NCBI GenBank assembly: GCA_029204225.1 | Contig: CM055109.1 | Location: 26,852,178-26,912,177, forward strand | Length of the DNA: 60,000 bases | From: Diphasiastrum complanatum | Taxonomy: Eukaryota > Streptophyta > Lycopodiopsida > Lycopodiales > Lycopodiaceae | Direction of reading: 5' to 3' | Shown here: piece after piece, positions 26,201-40,000 of the stretch | How the letters are laid out: the number at the start of each line of letters is the position of its first letter | Numbering within the stretch: the stretch's first letter is position 1 | Notes under the pieces: generated by a model | What the model saw: the letters and a program-made list of their open reading frames with translations, nothing else | Databases searched by the model: none | What the model was told of the DNA's origin: nothing | Made by a program: the position numbers and the translations under genes

Positions 26201-29200
26201 CTTGCAAAGTACTCATCAATTCGGCTATACCAAGCCCTTGGCGCCTGTTTGAGCCCATACAAGGCTTTCCTAAGCCTGCAAACCAGATTCTCCTTGCCTG
26301 TTATTTCAAATCCCTGCGGTTGTTCCATGTAAACCTCCTCCTGTAGGTGCCCATTAAGAAAGGCACTCTTGACATCCATTTGATGGACATCCCAATCAAA
26401 ATATGAGGCTATAGCCAAAACGGTCCTAATAGATGTCATTTTAGCAACAGGTGCGAATGTCTCATCATAGTCTAGCCCCTCTTGCTGAGCATAGCCTTTC
26501 GCCACCAACCTTGCCTTGTACTTGTCCACTGTTCCATTGGCATGAAACTTGGTCTTATACACCCACTTGCAACCTATTGGTTGCTTCCCTTCTGGCAATG
26601 TAGTGAGCTCCCATGTGTCATTCTTGACAATGGAGTCGTACTCCTCCTGCATGGCATGTTGCCACACCTTTTCTCTCACGGCTTCGTGAAAGAATTGTGG
26701 CTCATCTGCATTCAGAATAGTGGACATAAGAGCAAAGTTAGTCTCTTGTCTCTCATGAGACCTAAGAGATCTTCTGACACCCTGTTCACTGCTCTCTCCT
26801 TCTTCAATCATTTGACCTTCTTTGATTGTTTCCCAATACCACCTAGGTAGCTTCTTCCTAGCAGTAGGTGATGTGGATGGTGACCACGTATCCCATGGTA
26901 CTGTTTTAGTCTTCCGTTTGTCCCCAACTTCTGCTTCTGGTACTTGGCCAAAAAGAGGTCTCGAACTAGTAGGTTCGATTTCCTGTTGTTGCTCCTGCAC
27001 TTGAGGCTTACAGGACTCTTGACTAGGATCCTCATCCGTGGAATCAATCAAGGGTATGAACTCAGTAATTCCTTCCTTCTCCTGCTCCTGTATCTTGGGT
27101 GCATGCTCTTCATCAAAGATGACATCTCGACTTAGGATCTTCCTCCTGTTTTCGAGATCATATAGCACATAAGCTTTCTCACCTTCACTATACCCAAGAA
27201 AGACACACTTTACGGATTTTGCATCAAGTTTCTTCCGCAAGTCCTTTGGTATATGTGCATATGCTGTACACCCAAATACTCGAAGGTTGCCCACTTTGGG
27301 CTTCTTGCCACTATATGCCTCTTCTGGCGTGATTCCTTCAACTGCTTTGGTTGGACTTCTATTCAATAGAAAAACAGCAGTTGCTACCGCTTCTGCCCAA
27401 AAAGAATTTGGCAACCCCTTTGCCTTGAGCATGCTCCTCGCACACTCAACTATAGACCTGTTTTTCCGCTCAGCCACGCCGTTTTGCTGCGGTGTATGTG
27501 GAGCAGTAAACTGTCTCTTTATCCCACATGCTTTGCAAAGATCTTTGAACTCATCAGAAATATACTCACCACCCTTATCTGACCTGAGAGTCTTTAACCT
27601 CTTTCCTGTGTGGTTTTCCACCATAGCTTTCCACTGTTTGAAGTATTTGAACGCTTCAGATTTCAGTTTCAGAAAATAGACCCATACCTTCCGAGAGAAA
27701 TCATCTACGAAGGTCATGAGATAGTATGCCCCCCCTGCTGATTTGACCTGCATGGGACCACATAAATCTGAATGCACAAGTTCAAGAATGCCCTTGGCCC
27801 TGGTAGCTTTCTCCTTTGGAAACTTTTTCCTTTGTTGCTTCCCTAATGCACAAGCCTCACATGTATCTGAAGAAGACTTAATGCTAGGAAGATCTACTAC
27901 CATTTTGTGCCTGTTCAAAACTTGCAAACTTTTGTAACTCAAATGACCATATCTCTCATGCCAAAGCTTGTCCCGATTAGTATCTCTTGCAGACAAGGCC
28001 TCTTGGCTAGGAATGGTTGTGAAAAGCTTGTAAAGACCTCCTTCTTGCATTCCCTTGGCTACCACTTTGAAGTTCTTCTCTTTGTCTTTTACCAAACATT
28101 TAGAATCATTAAACTCTACCACCATGTTCTGTTTGGTAATGGCACCAACAGATAACAAGTTCTTAGCCAACCCTGGTACATGCAACACACTTTTAATTTC
28201 CTTCACCTCACCTGATGATAGCTGTATTGCAACTGTACCTTTGCCCCTCACCATACGTGTAGAATTATCTCCAAGGCAAACATGCTGGCTATCTTCTGTC
28301 TCCTCATAGGTGCTGAACCAATCTCTATGAGGTGTCATGTGCTTTGAGGCTCCAGAATCAATGTACCATCCACCAAATGTGGATTCAGATGATAGGGCTG
28401 CGGTGAATAGCTCAAGCACACCAGATTGCTCCTCCTCTGCAACTTTGTCAACAAAGTGACTCTGCTGGTTCTTTCCCTTCTTCTGATCACTTTGCTTCTT
28501 CCTGCATTCAAAAGCAAAATGCCCATACTTACCACAATAGTTGCAGTTGCCCTTCCTCTTGGGTGTAGATGAGGAATTGGTGCTTGACTCCTCTCCAACC
28601 TGTAACTTGGACACCTGCTGCTCCAAGCTTTGCTTTGAGTTCTTCTTTTTGCCTTTGCCTTTCTTCTGAAAGTTTTGCTTCTTCTTAGAAGCAAATGCAA
28701 GCTCTGGATTATCTTCCCTTTCAGAAAGATTCTTCCTTCTCATCTCCTCCTGTAAAAGAAGACCACATAACTCCCCAAAGGTTGGGAGTTTCTCCCTAGC
28801 AGAAAGGGACATCACATAGTCTTGATAGTTGAATGACAAGCTGTTCAAGACTATGGGAACAATACTCCTGTCACTTACTTTCTCTCCAACTGAAGCAAGC
28901 TGATCCAATAGGTCCTTGACCTTTGTAACATGATCACCAATTGTTGCACCTGCTTCCATCTTGAGAGTATGTAACCTGTTTTGCAAATACACCAGCTTGG
29001 CTGAATCCACTGTTTCAAACATAGACTTTAGAATTGTCCAAGCATCAGCTGCATCCCTTGCATTGCAAATGTGAGGAATAATATTGTCCTTGACAGAAAG
29101 ATTGATTATCCTATGAGCTTTATGTCTCCTGTTCATGTAGTCCTTCAATTCAGGATCAGATGTTGGTACAGGTTCTGTACCTGTCATGACCTCCCAGCAA

Positions 29201-31026
29201 TTCTTATCCATCAAGATATTAGCTATCTTGAACTTCCACACTCTGTAGTTTGTGCCATCTAGTTTGCTAGATTCACCCAACAAACTCTCCCCAAGACTTG
29301 CCATGCTAAAATCTGTGCTTAAAAACAGAAGCTCAACTTGAAAGAGATCAGAAAAGAACAGCTTCCAGCAACAAGGGTTTAACCCCAAACTAGGGTATGT
29401 AGCCACTTCAAGGCAACCCTTCAGCTCCTGCTTTTGTCTTTGCCACTTGGTGTGGCCTCACTAGCACAAGCACTAGGCTCCACTGGAACAGAAACCAGAA
29501 GCCCCTACAGAAAGTGCGCCCTACTTTTGTGTAAGCTCCTCCAGAAAAACTCTCCAAAACTTAGCCAGATTTAGAAAGTTTTTGGATCATCCCACTCCCC
29601 TTGCCAATAGCTCACCAACAGTGCAAGACTCCACCTGATCTGACACTTGTAGATCAAATGCTCCCTCTTTCAAGATTGAGGTGCTTGTAGAAGATAAGAA
29701 TCTTCTCAAGAATCTAAGCACTGAAGTTTCTCTCACTCTCAGACTCACAGGCTAGACAACCTGCTCTGATACCATGAAGAAGTACAAGACCTAGCTATGG
29801 AGTATCTTAACTCAGATGCTAGATCAACTATGAAAGCTTGAGAAAACTTGGCTATGGAAATATCACACACAAGGAGAATTGCATGAGCATCTCACAAACT
29901 CAAAAGTCTCAAGAAGAAATGAATTGCTAGTAAGAGAGAGGAGGGCGTGGGTCCTCCAAATCCCTTGTGAGGCAAGCACCTCCTTTACATGCATGGAAAG
30001 TCTAGGTGTCAACCATGGGAGTGAGCTACTTGGCCAAGTGGGCCACTTGCACTAATTTACATAACTTAACAAAAAGGGGGGGTCATGCATTTAATTAAAA
30101 ACATGCCCCATGAGTTATGTACAACTTAACTAATGCTTAGCCAAAAGGGGTAAAATAGGCATTACTCTTCAACATAGTTTTGATTCAGATTAAGTAGCAG
30201 GCTATTTGTTGATAGATTGACGAGGAATCGATTTATCCTGGATGAATAAGCTGACTGCTGCTGGAAATTTGAAATTACGGTTTGCATGAGAGGATTTAAG
30301 GTTCTTAGACTAATCCTCTTGTGAAGCATGTAAACTGTGAACAAGAAAACTGAAAAACATTGATTGGAAAATGTAAATTTGTGACTCTCTAAGCTGTGAC
30401 AGATTTAGATTGTGAATGCATGCAAGATTAATTGTGGATGCAAATGAGTTCTTAGAACTCCTGCGATCCTGTAGCTTCATGACTTGAGGAGGTTTGAATA
30501 TTAAACCTATTTACTCTCAGTATTTGTAAAATCTGATTTGGGGAGGGATGAAACCTCTTTTCAGATGAAAGCAAGTGTAGAGAGGGTCGCAGCAATGCTT
30601 GTTTTCATGGAATAGAAAAAGAAAACCCTGCAGAAGAGTTGCATGAAGGGAAACTTGATTGAAACCTCTGTTCAAAAACTTGACTGAAACTTCTGATCAG
30701 AAACGAGGTTTGAGAGAGGAGTGTGGTAGGCAAGTAAAACAGCTGGAATGAGGTGTTATTGCCAGCGGTTGGAGCATCTCGTTTGGGCAAATGGATCGAT
30801 GTCCTGCAAACGAACCAGCTGTGTTTGAAACTTGCTTTCTGGAGGTCGGAATGTGCCCTCTAATCTGGATACCTGCTTGCATGTGGATGAAAGAAAGATT
30901 AGAGGCTGAGTCGTGCTGTAGAAGGCAGCCAATGGTAACAATGGTGTAAACCTGATCTGTGGAGAGCGCCTGTGAACTGTGTGTGGAGCCAGAGAACGCG
31001 CGATCCAGCAGCCTTCTGACCTGCAA

Positions 31027-31082
<56 letters not shown>

Positions 31083-34000
31083 GAGGTCGCCACATTATCT
31101 CTCTCGCGAGGTCGCGGATGGGCTGCCTCCCTCTCTGGGTAGATGGCGGCTGGAGATGCATCATACCTAAATTTTTTAGGTCATGAGAGGCCTTGTGAGG
31201 TTTTTTCTTGAACATGCTTTTGGGTTATTGTGGGACCGCAATTTTTGTAATTGCATGAGTGTGCATGCTGATCGACCGAGGTTTTAGGAGCTTGACCAGT
31301 AGTAACTTCAAAAATGGTTCCAAAAGTAATTTTAGGAACTCGGAAAATTTGAGTTACTAGCTTTTTATGAGAGGAATTTCGATTCCTTTGGGCATGAGTG
31401 TCAATGCAGTAAACTCGGTTTCGGATATTGTTTTCCGGTAAGAGGTAGAAAGAATTTAGTTTTTTCTTCTCTGCGGATAATATGCATGTGCAAAGTCCTT
31501 TTCAACTTGACAATTACCTATAAGCCTAGTTTTTGAGAACTTAATACTGTTGTTTTTGTGTCGAGCTATAATAATCAGTAAAAATTTTATTGAACCGATC
31601 TTGACAAGATAATGGTAGTGGTTTGGTTCTCCAGGCAAGTACCCAGTTAGTGGGAATTTTGGGTCCCTGGTACTATGCTTTTTATCGGTTTAACTCTGGA
31701 ATAGCAATATTCCCAGTTAATTGAGTTAAATGATATTTTCAGTTCTTCCTTTTGGACTCGGTGTGCGCCGATAGGCTTATCTTAAATGATTTTGATCTTT
31801 AAGATTGGGCAAATTAAAAGCTTTTCAGATACTTGTTAAAGTGAATGGATGGAAGAAGATCGTAATTTTTGGGAGGTAGCTCTATATTCGATTAAAAAAC
31901 AAGTGTATCAAATATCGTAAAAAATACCCGGAACCAAATTTTATTGATTTTCCATTGATTCTGGCAACTTTAACGAAGTAATGAAAATGAACTGGTGTGG
32001 TCAAAAGGGAAGTACCTAGCATTTACTTGTGTCAATGGAATTTTCGGGGACCTTCGCTAAAAGGGTTTTCGGGTGACCGGAAAATCTAAGGGAGGAAGAA
32101 AATGAGAGACAGGAGTTGGTAAATGTGAAAGTGTTGTGTAATTTGGGTTGGTTAAGAATCCCTGTAAGGAAATTGCATAGCACCAGGTTTTTTGAGTTCA
32201 TTAAGTTGAATTTATTTTGAATATCTATAGGACCATGAGTTGACCCTATTTTGTTATGGAAAATTGTGACATGGAATGAGAATGACACTTGGTTCACATT
32301 TGTACTGTGAGCACTTTATTCCTAAGAGTTGTAACTCTCAGATGGTAGGAATTCGGGGGTATAGTACCAACCAAATGGGTTGTTTTATGTGACAGTAAAA
32401 CCATGTGCAGATTCTTGTTAAAATCACAATTTTGTTAATGAATTATTGCAATTCATTTGGAACAAATATGGGGGTACTCCAGTATTTGGTGGAATAGATA
32501 TGTGCATATCTGGTATTGGAACTCCAGATGAAGTTGAGATCTCTGGATTATCAGATAATGCGGTTAAAGATCTTTTTTAAGATCGGATCCTATATTAGGT
32601 ATAGGATGGTCAAATAGTCTTTTTGATTTTCTGAAGGTCGCATCTAAAAGCAAAGGACTTTCTTGGAGAGAAAACTGATGGTATGGGACATCAATGATTT
32701 GAAGAGGGAATTCTTGTGCGAGAATGATCTGTAGGCCAGTGGTTAGCAGTTGAAACCATTGGTTAAACTTGTTTAAGGTATTTGGAGAGGTTATGAGATA
32801 TAGATCTGGATCCCTCATTGATATCTCATAAATTCCAAATCGGAATCCCTTAGAAGCTATTTCTCTATTAATTTTAAACCTCTACTTTTTAGAAATTTCT
32901 TATATACGAGACAATTGGATTGAGATTCATATAATTCCTTCCAGTGTAGAACTTGGTTCTGAAGGACTGTTTAAGTTATATGAATTCATGCTTCCACTTC
33001 AGTTTTGTGAATATAGCTCAGAATCGATTGATGTTTCAATTGATTAAGTGGAATTTAGACTTCCTGGACCCAATTTATTATCTCTATAAGATAGTTGATT
33101 ATTGAGAGTAATGTTTCTATCACTTGGGATAAGATATTTAGTGAGTTTAAGGAAAAAGTCCGGTTTGTCATAGTATTGGATACTCATTACTGACTTTTTC
33201 AAATCTTTGATATCTTATACGTTGTCTCTTGGGAACTTTTTGATTGAAATTGTGAAATTTCTTTTAAAAGGGGGAGAAGAAAATGATAGGAATCAGACTT
33301 TCATGGAATCAACCAGTTGCATAGATTTCTTTTGTGAAATCCAATTTGTGTGCAATGGTGGAACTATCCAGTGTGAATAGAGAAAATCTCTAGTGATTAT
33401 TTTGAATAATCTGGAACTAGAGGAGTTTTGGGGATAATGAGCTGTGAGATATTCATGAATATGGGAAGTGTTGGTAAAGATTAAATTAAGATTCACTGAT
33501 TGGCTACCAAATACCATTTAGTTATGGATTGGATCAGTGGAATACAACTTTAATCTGAACCTTTTGTCCAAAGATGTCTGTATAAGTCAGCCTAATCTTG
33601 GTTTGAACACTAAGATCTGAAGTAGGCTGAATGATTGAGGGAATTTTGTTGATAAAAGTATGATGGTTGGAAAACTTGTGTTGTGGAATTGTTCGCTTCA
33701 GAGATTTCCCAGATATGTTATTTACTCAAGAGAAATAGAATTTTCTGTAGCTGAGTTACAAGATTCTCAATGATTTATGTGAGTAACATATGCGGATTTT
33801 GGAGGAATCTGCCAGTTTATGACATATGTGTTTATGTACTGGATCATAGTGAGATTATTATGTGCACGATTATCTTGTGTGGATCTGCTATGTATTCTTG
33901 GTTACTAAGGTTATCTGGTGCACTTAACCTAGTTGTTGAACATAGACATGTGATCAACTTGAGTAGTTGATTTACTCCTGTGGAAGTTAATTGATGAAAC

Positions 34001-37000
34001 AGACAGTGTGAAGAGAATTCACCGGAAACTGTTTATTTTGTGTGTATTGCTTGTAAGACACATAATTTATGAGTCATTCAGATTCATTAAGGAATTATGT
34101 GCATAGGATACTGAATTTCTTGGATGAGTATTTCTCAGTTGGGAAATAGACTTGATTCATTAGTGATTGTATTCTTGTGAGCTCAATTGGATACTGGATC
34201 CTAATGGTGCCAAGAATGGTAAACTGAATTTTGGGAATTCAACAGAACTTTGAAATCTCTAGATGTTGTTCTATGAGATTGTATAAAGTTTATATTGTTA
34301 AAGACGAATGTTATAAAGGTCTTTAATTTCTTTGTTCATTGTAGAATTTGGAACTCATAACTTGATTAAGGATCAATTTGAAAGAATATTCTAGGAATCC
34401 AGTGATTTTCCTTGTGGAAAAGATTTCAGAATGATTCTTATATTTCCTGAGTTATATGTCGTACATATACTCCAGTATCTTTCAATGATTAAGTATGATT
34501 TTCGAATCCTATAAATTATGATTGACAAATCATAAGATTCTAAATATTTATGATTGACGAATCATAAACTGATACTTAAAGATCATTTGAAGATTATAGG
34601 GAAATGTGAGGATTAAGATAATGAGTAATTCTTGATCAATTGGGTGAGTCAAGGTTTTAGATCTGTTATTTGAACTCTAAATTCCTTTACTCCAGTGCAT
34701 ACTTGAGATTGTATGGATCTCACAGGCCTTTCCATTAGGTAATTGTTTACTTATGAGGAATTGCTTTCTTTACAGATTGTAGTCTATAAGTGCTTGTGTA
34801 TAAAGTTCAGTCTAAATCTCCAGTTTTGTAGGAGACAGATAAATCTATTATGATACGGATAGATGCTGATTTCTTGCATTTGATGCTAGAAATGGGGCTG
34901 TTAACTCATTAGAGTAACTGCAGTACTTTGGTTTGAGTTATGATTGTCTGAGACTTGATAGATCTCCTAGAGATTTTAGATGACTGAATTGTGATATCTT
35001 AGAATGTCAGTATATTCTAAGAATATTTGTACCAAGAAGGTTCTATCTTTGAAAACTTATTTGATATTTGAGGTCACACTAAGGAGAACAATTTTTTGGG
35101 TAAGTGTTGGAAGTTGAAGAATTGGTTTCTAATTTTTCTTTCCTATTCTAAGGATAGGACCTATTTAACGGGGGAAGAATGTTCCGTCCAAGTCCGGTTC
35201 ATAGGATTCGGAATAATCCTTCACATGGATATCCGGTACTCCTGTGTATGAGTTTATTAGTTAAAGCAATTTCTAGTTTTAGGGATCAATAATGGCCGAA
35301 GATAGTGCAAGTCTAGAAAGAACGGATTCCATGCCAACATATCTCCAGATTTGCCAATAGCTGAGTGCGGCACTCAATGAAATGAACAATCGAAACACTT
35401 TGCGGAAAAACTAGATGAAAGTTCTGCTAAATCAAGTCAAGACTCTATCCTCACCGAATCTGCGTTTTCATCCAAAACCATATTCCGGGGAGATGAATAT
35501 GAAGAAGCCTAAGGTGGTAGATGAATGGTTGTACAAAGGGAACAGTTACTGTAATCTACACGAAATTCTTGAAGAAAGAAGATTGAGGGCGTTGTTCTAT
35601 TTTTCGTTCGTGATGCCATGATCTGCTTTGACTTGGCCTACGGTAAAAGCATTTGGCATATATCAATAATGTTTTATTATAGGTGCCGAATTCGCTTATA
35701 CCAGTATACCACCACATTTAGGTCCTCTTCTAAATCATCTTTGAGTCGATAAGTTATCCTTTCATAGAAAGACTTATTAACCTGCAAGTAACTATTTCAA
35801 ACCTTACTTGTTCATATGCCTATGTTCACCGACTAGTTTAAGTATACAATATAAACTCAGTAACTAGCAACACATACAGATCCCATAAGAGCGTACGTAA
35901 GAGAATAGTCCACTATGATCCCAGTACATAAACATACTTTGTATCTGGTAGATCCTCTCTACGTATGTTACTCACATATCTAACTGAGAATCTTGTAACT
36001 CAGTTTTCACAATGAAATTTCTATTTCTCAAGAGTAAAATCTTTGCAACGGAACCTTATCCACTCTCGTAAGTTTTCCAATCCAACTTACCACTAATAAC
36101 AAAATTTCTTCCATTCAATCAACCCGACACTGATCCTAGTCCTCAAACTAAGATTAAGTTGATCCTATACAGACAAAGAGTTTAAAAGGTATAATCAAAC
36201 CTACTCCAATCCTGGACAAAACTGGGACTAGTAGCTTTGATCTTTTTCTATACTACTTATACATATCAATAATGATTTCAAGTTCCAAACCTCAGAACCC
36301 TAGAAAGTTTCTCTTTGACTTCGAAATAGTTCCATTTTTGTAGCTTACTCTAGATTTGTCCAGAAACGCCTTTAGAAAATCACATTTCCATACGTATTCT
36401 GGCTTTTTTTTGAAAATTGTGCAACTGATAGATCCCCTGATAGAATTAATCTCATCACTTCACCTCCCATTAAATTGCATAATTTAAATAAAAGTCGTTG
36501 GAGAGATGATGTGTGAAAATATCTAAACTCATGAAAAGTCAATAATATGTATTTTCCACAAAGGATTCACTCTATTACAACTAGGACTTTCTTTTGAATA
36601 TTTTCAATCCGAGTGACAGTAAACATCATCCATTTGAAATCCATTTATGCAAAAGAGATCAAACTGGATTTAAGAAATTGAAATCCAATGATCTTGGAAA
36701 TTTCAAGACATCCTTGTGAAGAATAACTCCACACTGGAATGAATCAGATGAAATCTGATGTCTTGTGTTCGAGAAATTTCCAAATACTAAGGATTCAATT
36801 AAATGAGAAATAACTATTACGGGTTTTCAGATCTTGTAAATAATGAGATACCACTTGGGATCCAAATCAATACCTCAATTTCACAAAATACCAAAAAAAA
36901 TGACTGATGTTATCCACTGTTAGCCTTACCCTACTAAAAATACTAAGCATTGATATGTAGATCATTCTCATACAAGAAATTCCCTTTGTCAATTATTGAT

Positions 37001-40000
37001 GTCCCATACCACATGAAATCCTTCTATCGTGAGGCTGTCTCGGCATTGAACCATCAATGAAAGATATATGCCCTCACTTTGCATATCTAAGAATATTTGT
37101 AGAAAGGTCAATATACGGTGAACCGGTACTCTCAGCAAAGGAGGACGACTCTGGAGGAAAGAAACATGCAACAAAAAAGAGATCTCTATCCAAGCCGATG
37201 CCATGTTCATCAGTAGGAATCCAAATATATCGTCAATGCTTGTCATGTCTAATTAACTCAATGATAGAGTGTAGAAACTTCCTATATAAAAAAGCAACCA
37301 CACCAGAACCTCTCCCACTCATGAATCTGGTCTAAGGCCTATATAACTACCATCTATAACCTAGAAAGGTAGATAGTCCTCTCTCCTGACTCTCACGAGT
37401 CTCCATGAAAAACAACAGAGCCTCCCAATAAGAAACTCACGTCTCCAACTGTGGACGATGAATTTATGCCATTACAATTCCATACTCCAATCTATAGGCA
37501 ATGTCGATGGGGCCCCAGGGTGCTCCCATACCCGGGGGCAAGAACGCCCTACTTACGGGAGCTCCTGCATGCACTATCAATATAGCAAACCTGCCCATCT
37601 CTATAGATCACCAGTCTCCTTAGCTTTCTAAAAGGCTTTATGCCTTTCCACCGCTTGTATATATGTACGGTCATCATCCATGTAATTATGAGTACCCCAC
37701 AACTTGGCTCTACATTGCAAGGGCATAATCTCTCATTGTTTTCCAAGTTGAATCTGAACCCTCAGCATGGTGATCCAATGTAGTCTCAAGGAAATGCTTG
37801 GTCTCCTCAAGAGCATTTTGGGTATTGGTAATCCCCAATACCCTAGTATTTACAGCTTTTTGCTCCCTAGACCTTTCTTCAAAAGAGTAACTGAAATAAC
37901 AGAGGAGATGGGAGCACTTGGCTTACTTTTGAAGACAGTTGCCCATAAAGGGCCTCTTATTTTCATCTCTCAACTTTCGTCTCCAATTTTCGAATTTTTG
38001 TGGTAGTGGACTGCGATGATGCCATCTGCATGCTACAGTTGAATAATGTTTGCTCCAAGGATGCATTCTTGGACTGCCAAATGCTTCTTTCATCAATAAG
38101 TGCAGCCAGCATTATTTGAAGCTGCAAGATTCTTGCTTCATAACCTGAAAGTCCACACTCAGTTGTTCAACCTGCCAAGAAGAGTAGACTGGATCCAGTA
38201 ACTTAGAATGGGCTGGAAGCTGTGGGAAGCAATGGACTGGGTAGGACCAACATTAATAGCAGTAGGAGTGGCAATTGGGGACAAAGAAGGCTGGCCTTGT
38301 GGTAGGGTTTAAATCTTAATCAGGTTGCATAAAGATTGGAAGAAAGAAAGGGGACAGAGTTTGAATAAAGATCAAACAAGAATAAGGAAGAGTCTTATGA
38401 TTGAGGATGATCATGCAGAATGGTGATAGGGGTTCAACCTTATCATAAAATAATTTCAGGGTCACATCAAAGTTATAAGCTCATTGTCCTAGCCCATAAC
38501 TTGAAATCAGGGTTTAAAATAAACCAGGCCAAGCTTCAAAATAATTGCAGCCAGCATGCAAGACTGCCATGGCAGAATGTCTCACATAAGTAGTGCCATG
38601 CTGAAAATGGCTCCAAGGAAAATCTCAGCTGAGTACCAAGAAGAAAAAGAGTGGCATAGGAGAATAACTAACAAGTAAAGTTGTGCATATCAAATCAAAT
38701 AGCACAAAGAAAGCAAAGTGCTTGTATATGCAATCCTCATAAAAGTTCTAAAAATAAGGTCATAAGAATGATACCTGGGATCTTCTGCAAGGTCAACAAG
38801 TTTTTCACACCATCCACGAGAAGTTTTCTGAGATATTACACAAAGAAACATAAAACAATTTTGCAAGTAGCAGAAATGTTTGACTTGAAAGTCTTTACTG
38901 ATAACAAAGTCAAACTTCTGCATAGATCAAACAACGTCTTGTCAAAAGCACATACAGCAAGCAAGCCCCTTTTTGGCTACAGTCACAAGCCTCTTCAGCT
39001 CAAATCTCCAAAATGAACTACATTTCAGGAACCCTTGACTATGTGAGAATGACCTGAACCAAATACCTGAAACTGGTGTATTGGCAGTGTGTCATAGAAC
39101 TCATGTGCAATGATTATTGTTGGCACTGCAAAGCAATTTCAAGCTTGCTATCATGGCATGTAATAAAAAGGAAGTCCATGAAAATTTATCACTTAACCAT
39201 AGAGCGTGTTATGGATGGAAATAAACTATCTAGTAATCGGGAAAAAAATGAATGGTTTCCAATGAAAGGAGAACAGCATGAAAGGAAGAAATCAAAGAGA
39301 ATGAGCAAAATACTTTGCGAGCTAGTATTGGCCTTTATAGTATAATACAAAATCACCTTTTTACACAAATATCCTCACCTTGGCTGATTGATAAGGATGA
39401 AAAAGATGCTAATAGATATGACCCTCTGTTCAAATTAATGAATCCGTTCAAAATCTATTACTTACTTGAAAATTTATGTAAGAAAGGTCAATCAATAAAC
39501 TTCTGGTTAACTTACAAATGTAACTTCAGCCATAGCTTATTCTTAATAGCATAAAGCATAGAGCACTTCAAAAATTGAAAGAACAGATTTGATAGTAGGT
39601 ACAAACCATAGGTGCACAGAATCGCGATTCTGGGACTGGGCGTTTCGGAAATCGCGTTTCTGAGAAACACGATTCTACTCCCAGAATCGCATTCCAGAAT
39701 TGCATAAAAAAAAACTCAATATTTATAAAATTTCCAGCACCTCTTCACGGCCCCAGCCGTGGAGGTAAATTTTTTTGTTTTGAGCTGTAGGCGTCGGATC
39801 TTGGCGTGTGGATAGTCGACAGGCATCTACTCGGCGATACGGAGGTGGTGTGCATGGTGCCAGGGGGATCTGAGCTTCGCGCAAATCGAAACGATCAGTT
39901 TTCGATTTTTGGTAAGTGTAGGCTTGTTTTTTTGCAAGTGTTGACATTGAGTTGTAGACAACCAAATCAAGCGTAGTTTGGCTGTAGACCACCTTTCTTC

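Larger units (their letters stand above)
24759..30174 (-). mobile_element. Intact Ty1/copia retrotransposon, recently inserted
   Basis: 5,416 bp with two 400-bp LTRs (24759-25158 and 29775-30174) that differ by one base by eye (T at 24766, G at 29782). The 5-bp target duplication TAGTT is perfect (24754-24758, 30175-30179). It has an iMet primer site touching the 5' LTR, a polypurine tract touching the 3' LTR, and one uninterrupted 1,417-codon frame. All hallmarks of a complete and potentially mobile copy are present. It lies in the same orientation as the host gene. Confidence 0.96.
5589..38774 (-). other. Giant intron 1 of the host gene (33,186 bp)
   Basis: Bounded by donor GTATCA (minus strand of 38769-38774) and acceptor TATGCAG (minus strand of 5589-5595). 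Both flanking exons splice in frame: AG plus T gives serine before EEFRFVLSP. It holds at least four LTR retroelements, a complete hAT insertion and two LINE relics. One copia element is intact and lies in the same orientation as the host gene. Confidence 0.88.

Noticed and set aside
31020-31120. CT tract as a promoter GAGA element
   Set aside because: It is a pure microsatellite inside a retroelement leader with no gene start nearby.
23936-35290. One very large gypsy from the LTR at 23936 to the gag stub at 35292
   Set aside because: The leader after 30175 cannot be linked to the gag stub, and the LTR-like repeat A between them belongs to a different family with copies at 11 and 36 kb.
38690-38923. 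77-codon minus-strand frame as a small gene
   Set aside because: The residues outside 38775-38827 are intron; the conserved core [13 protein letters not shown] belongs to host exon c.
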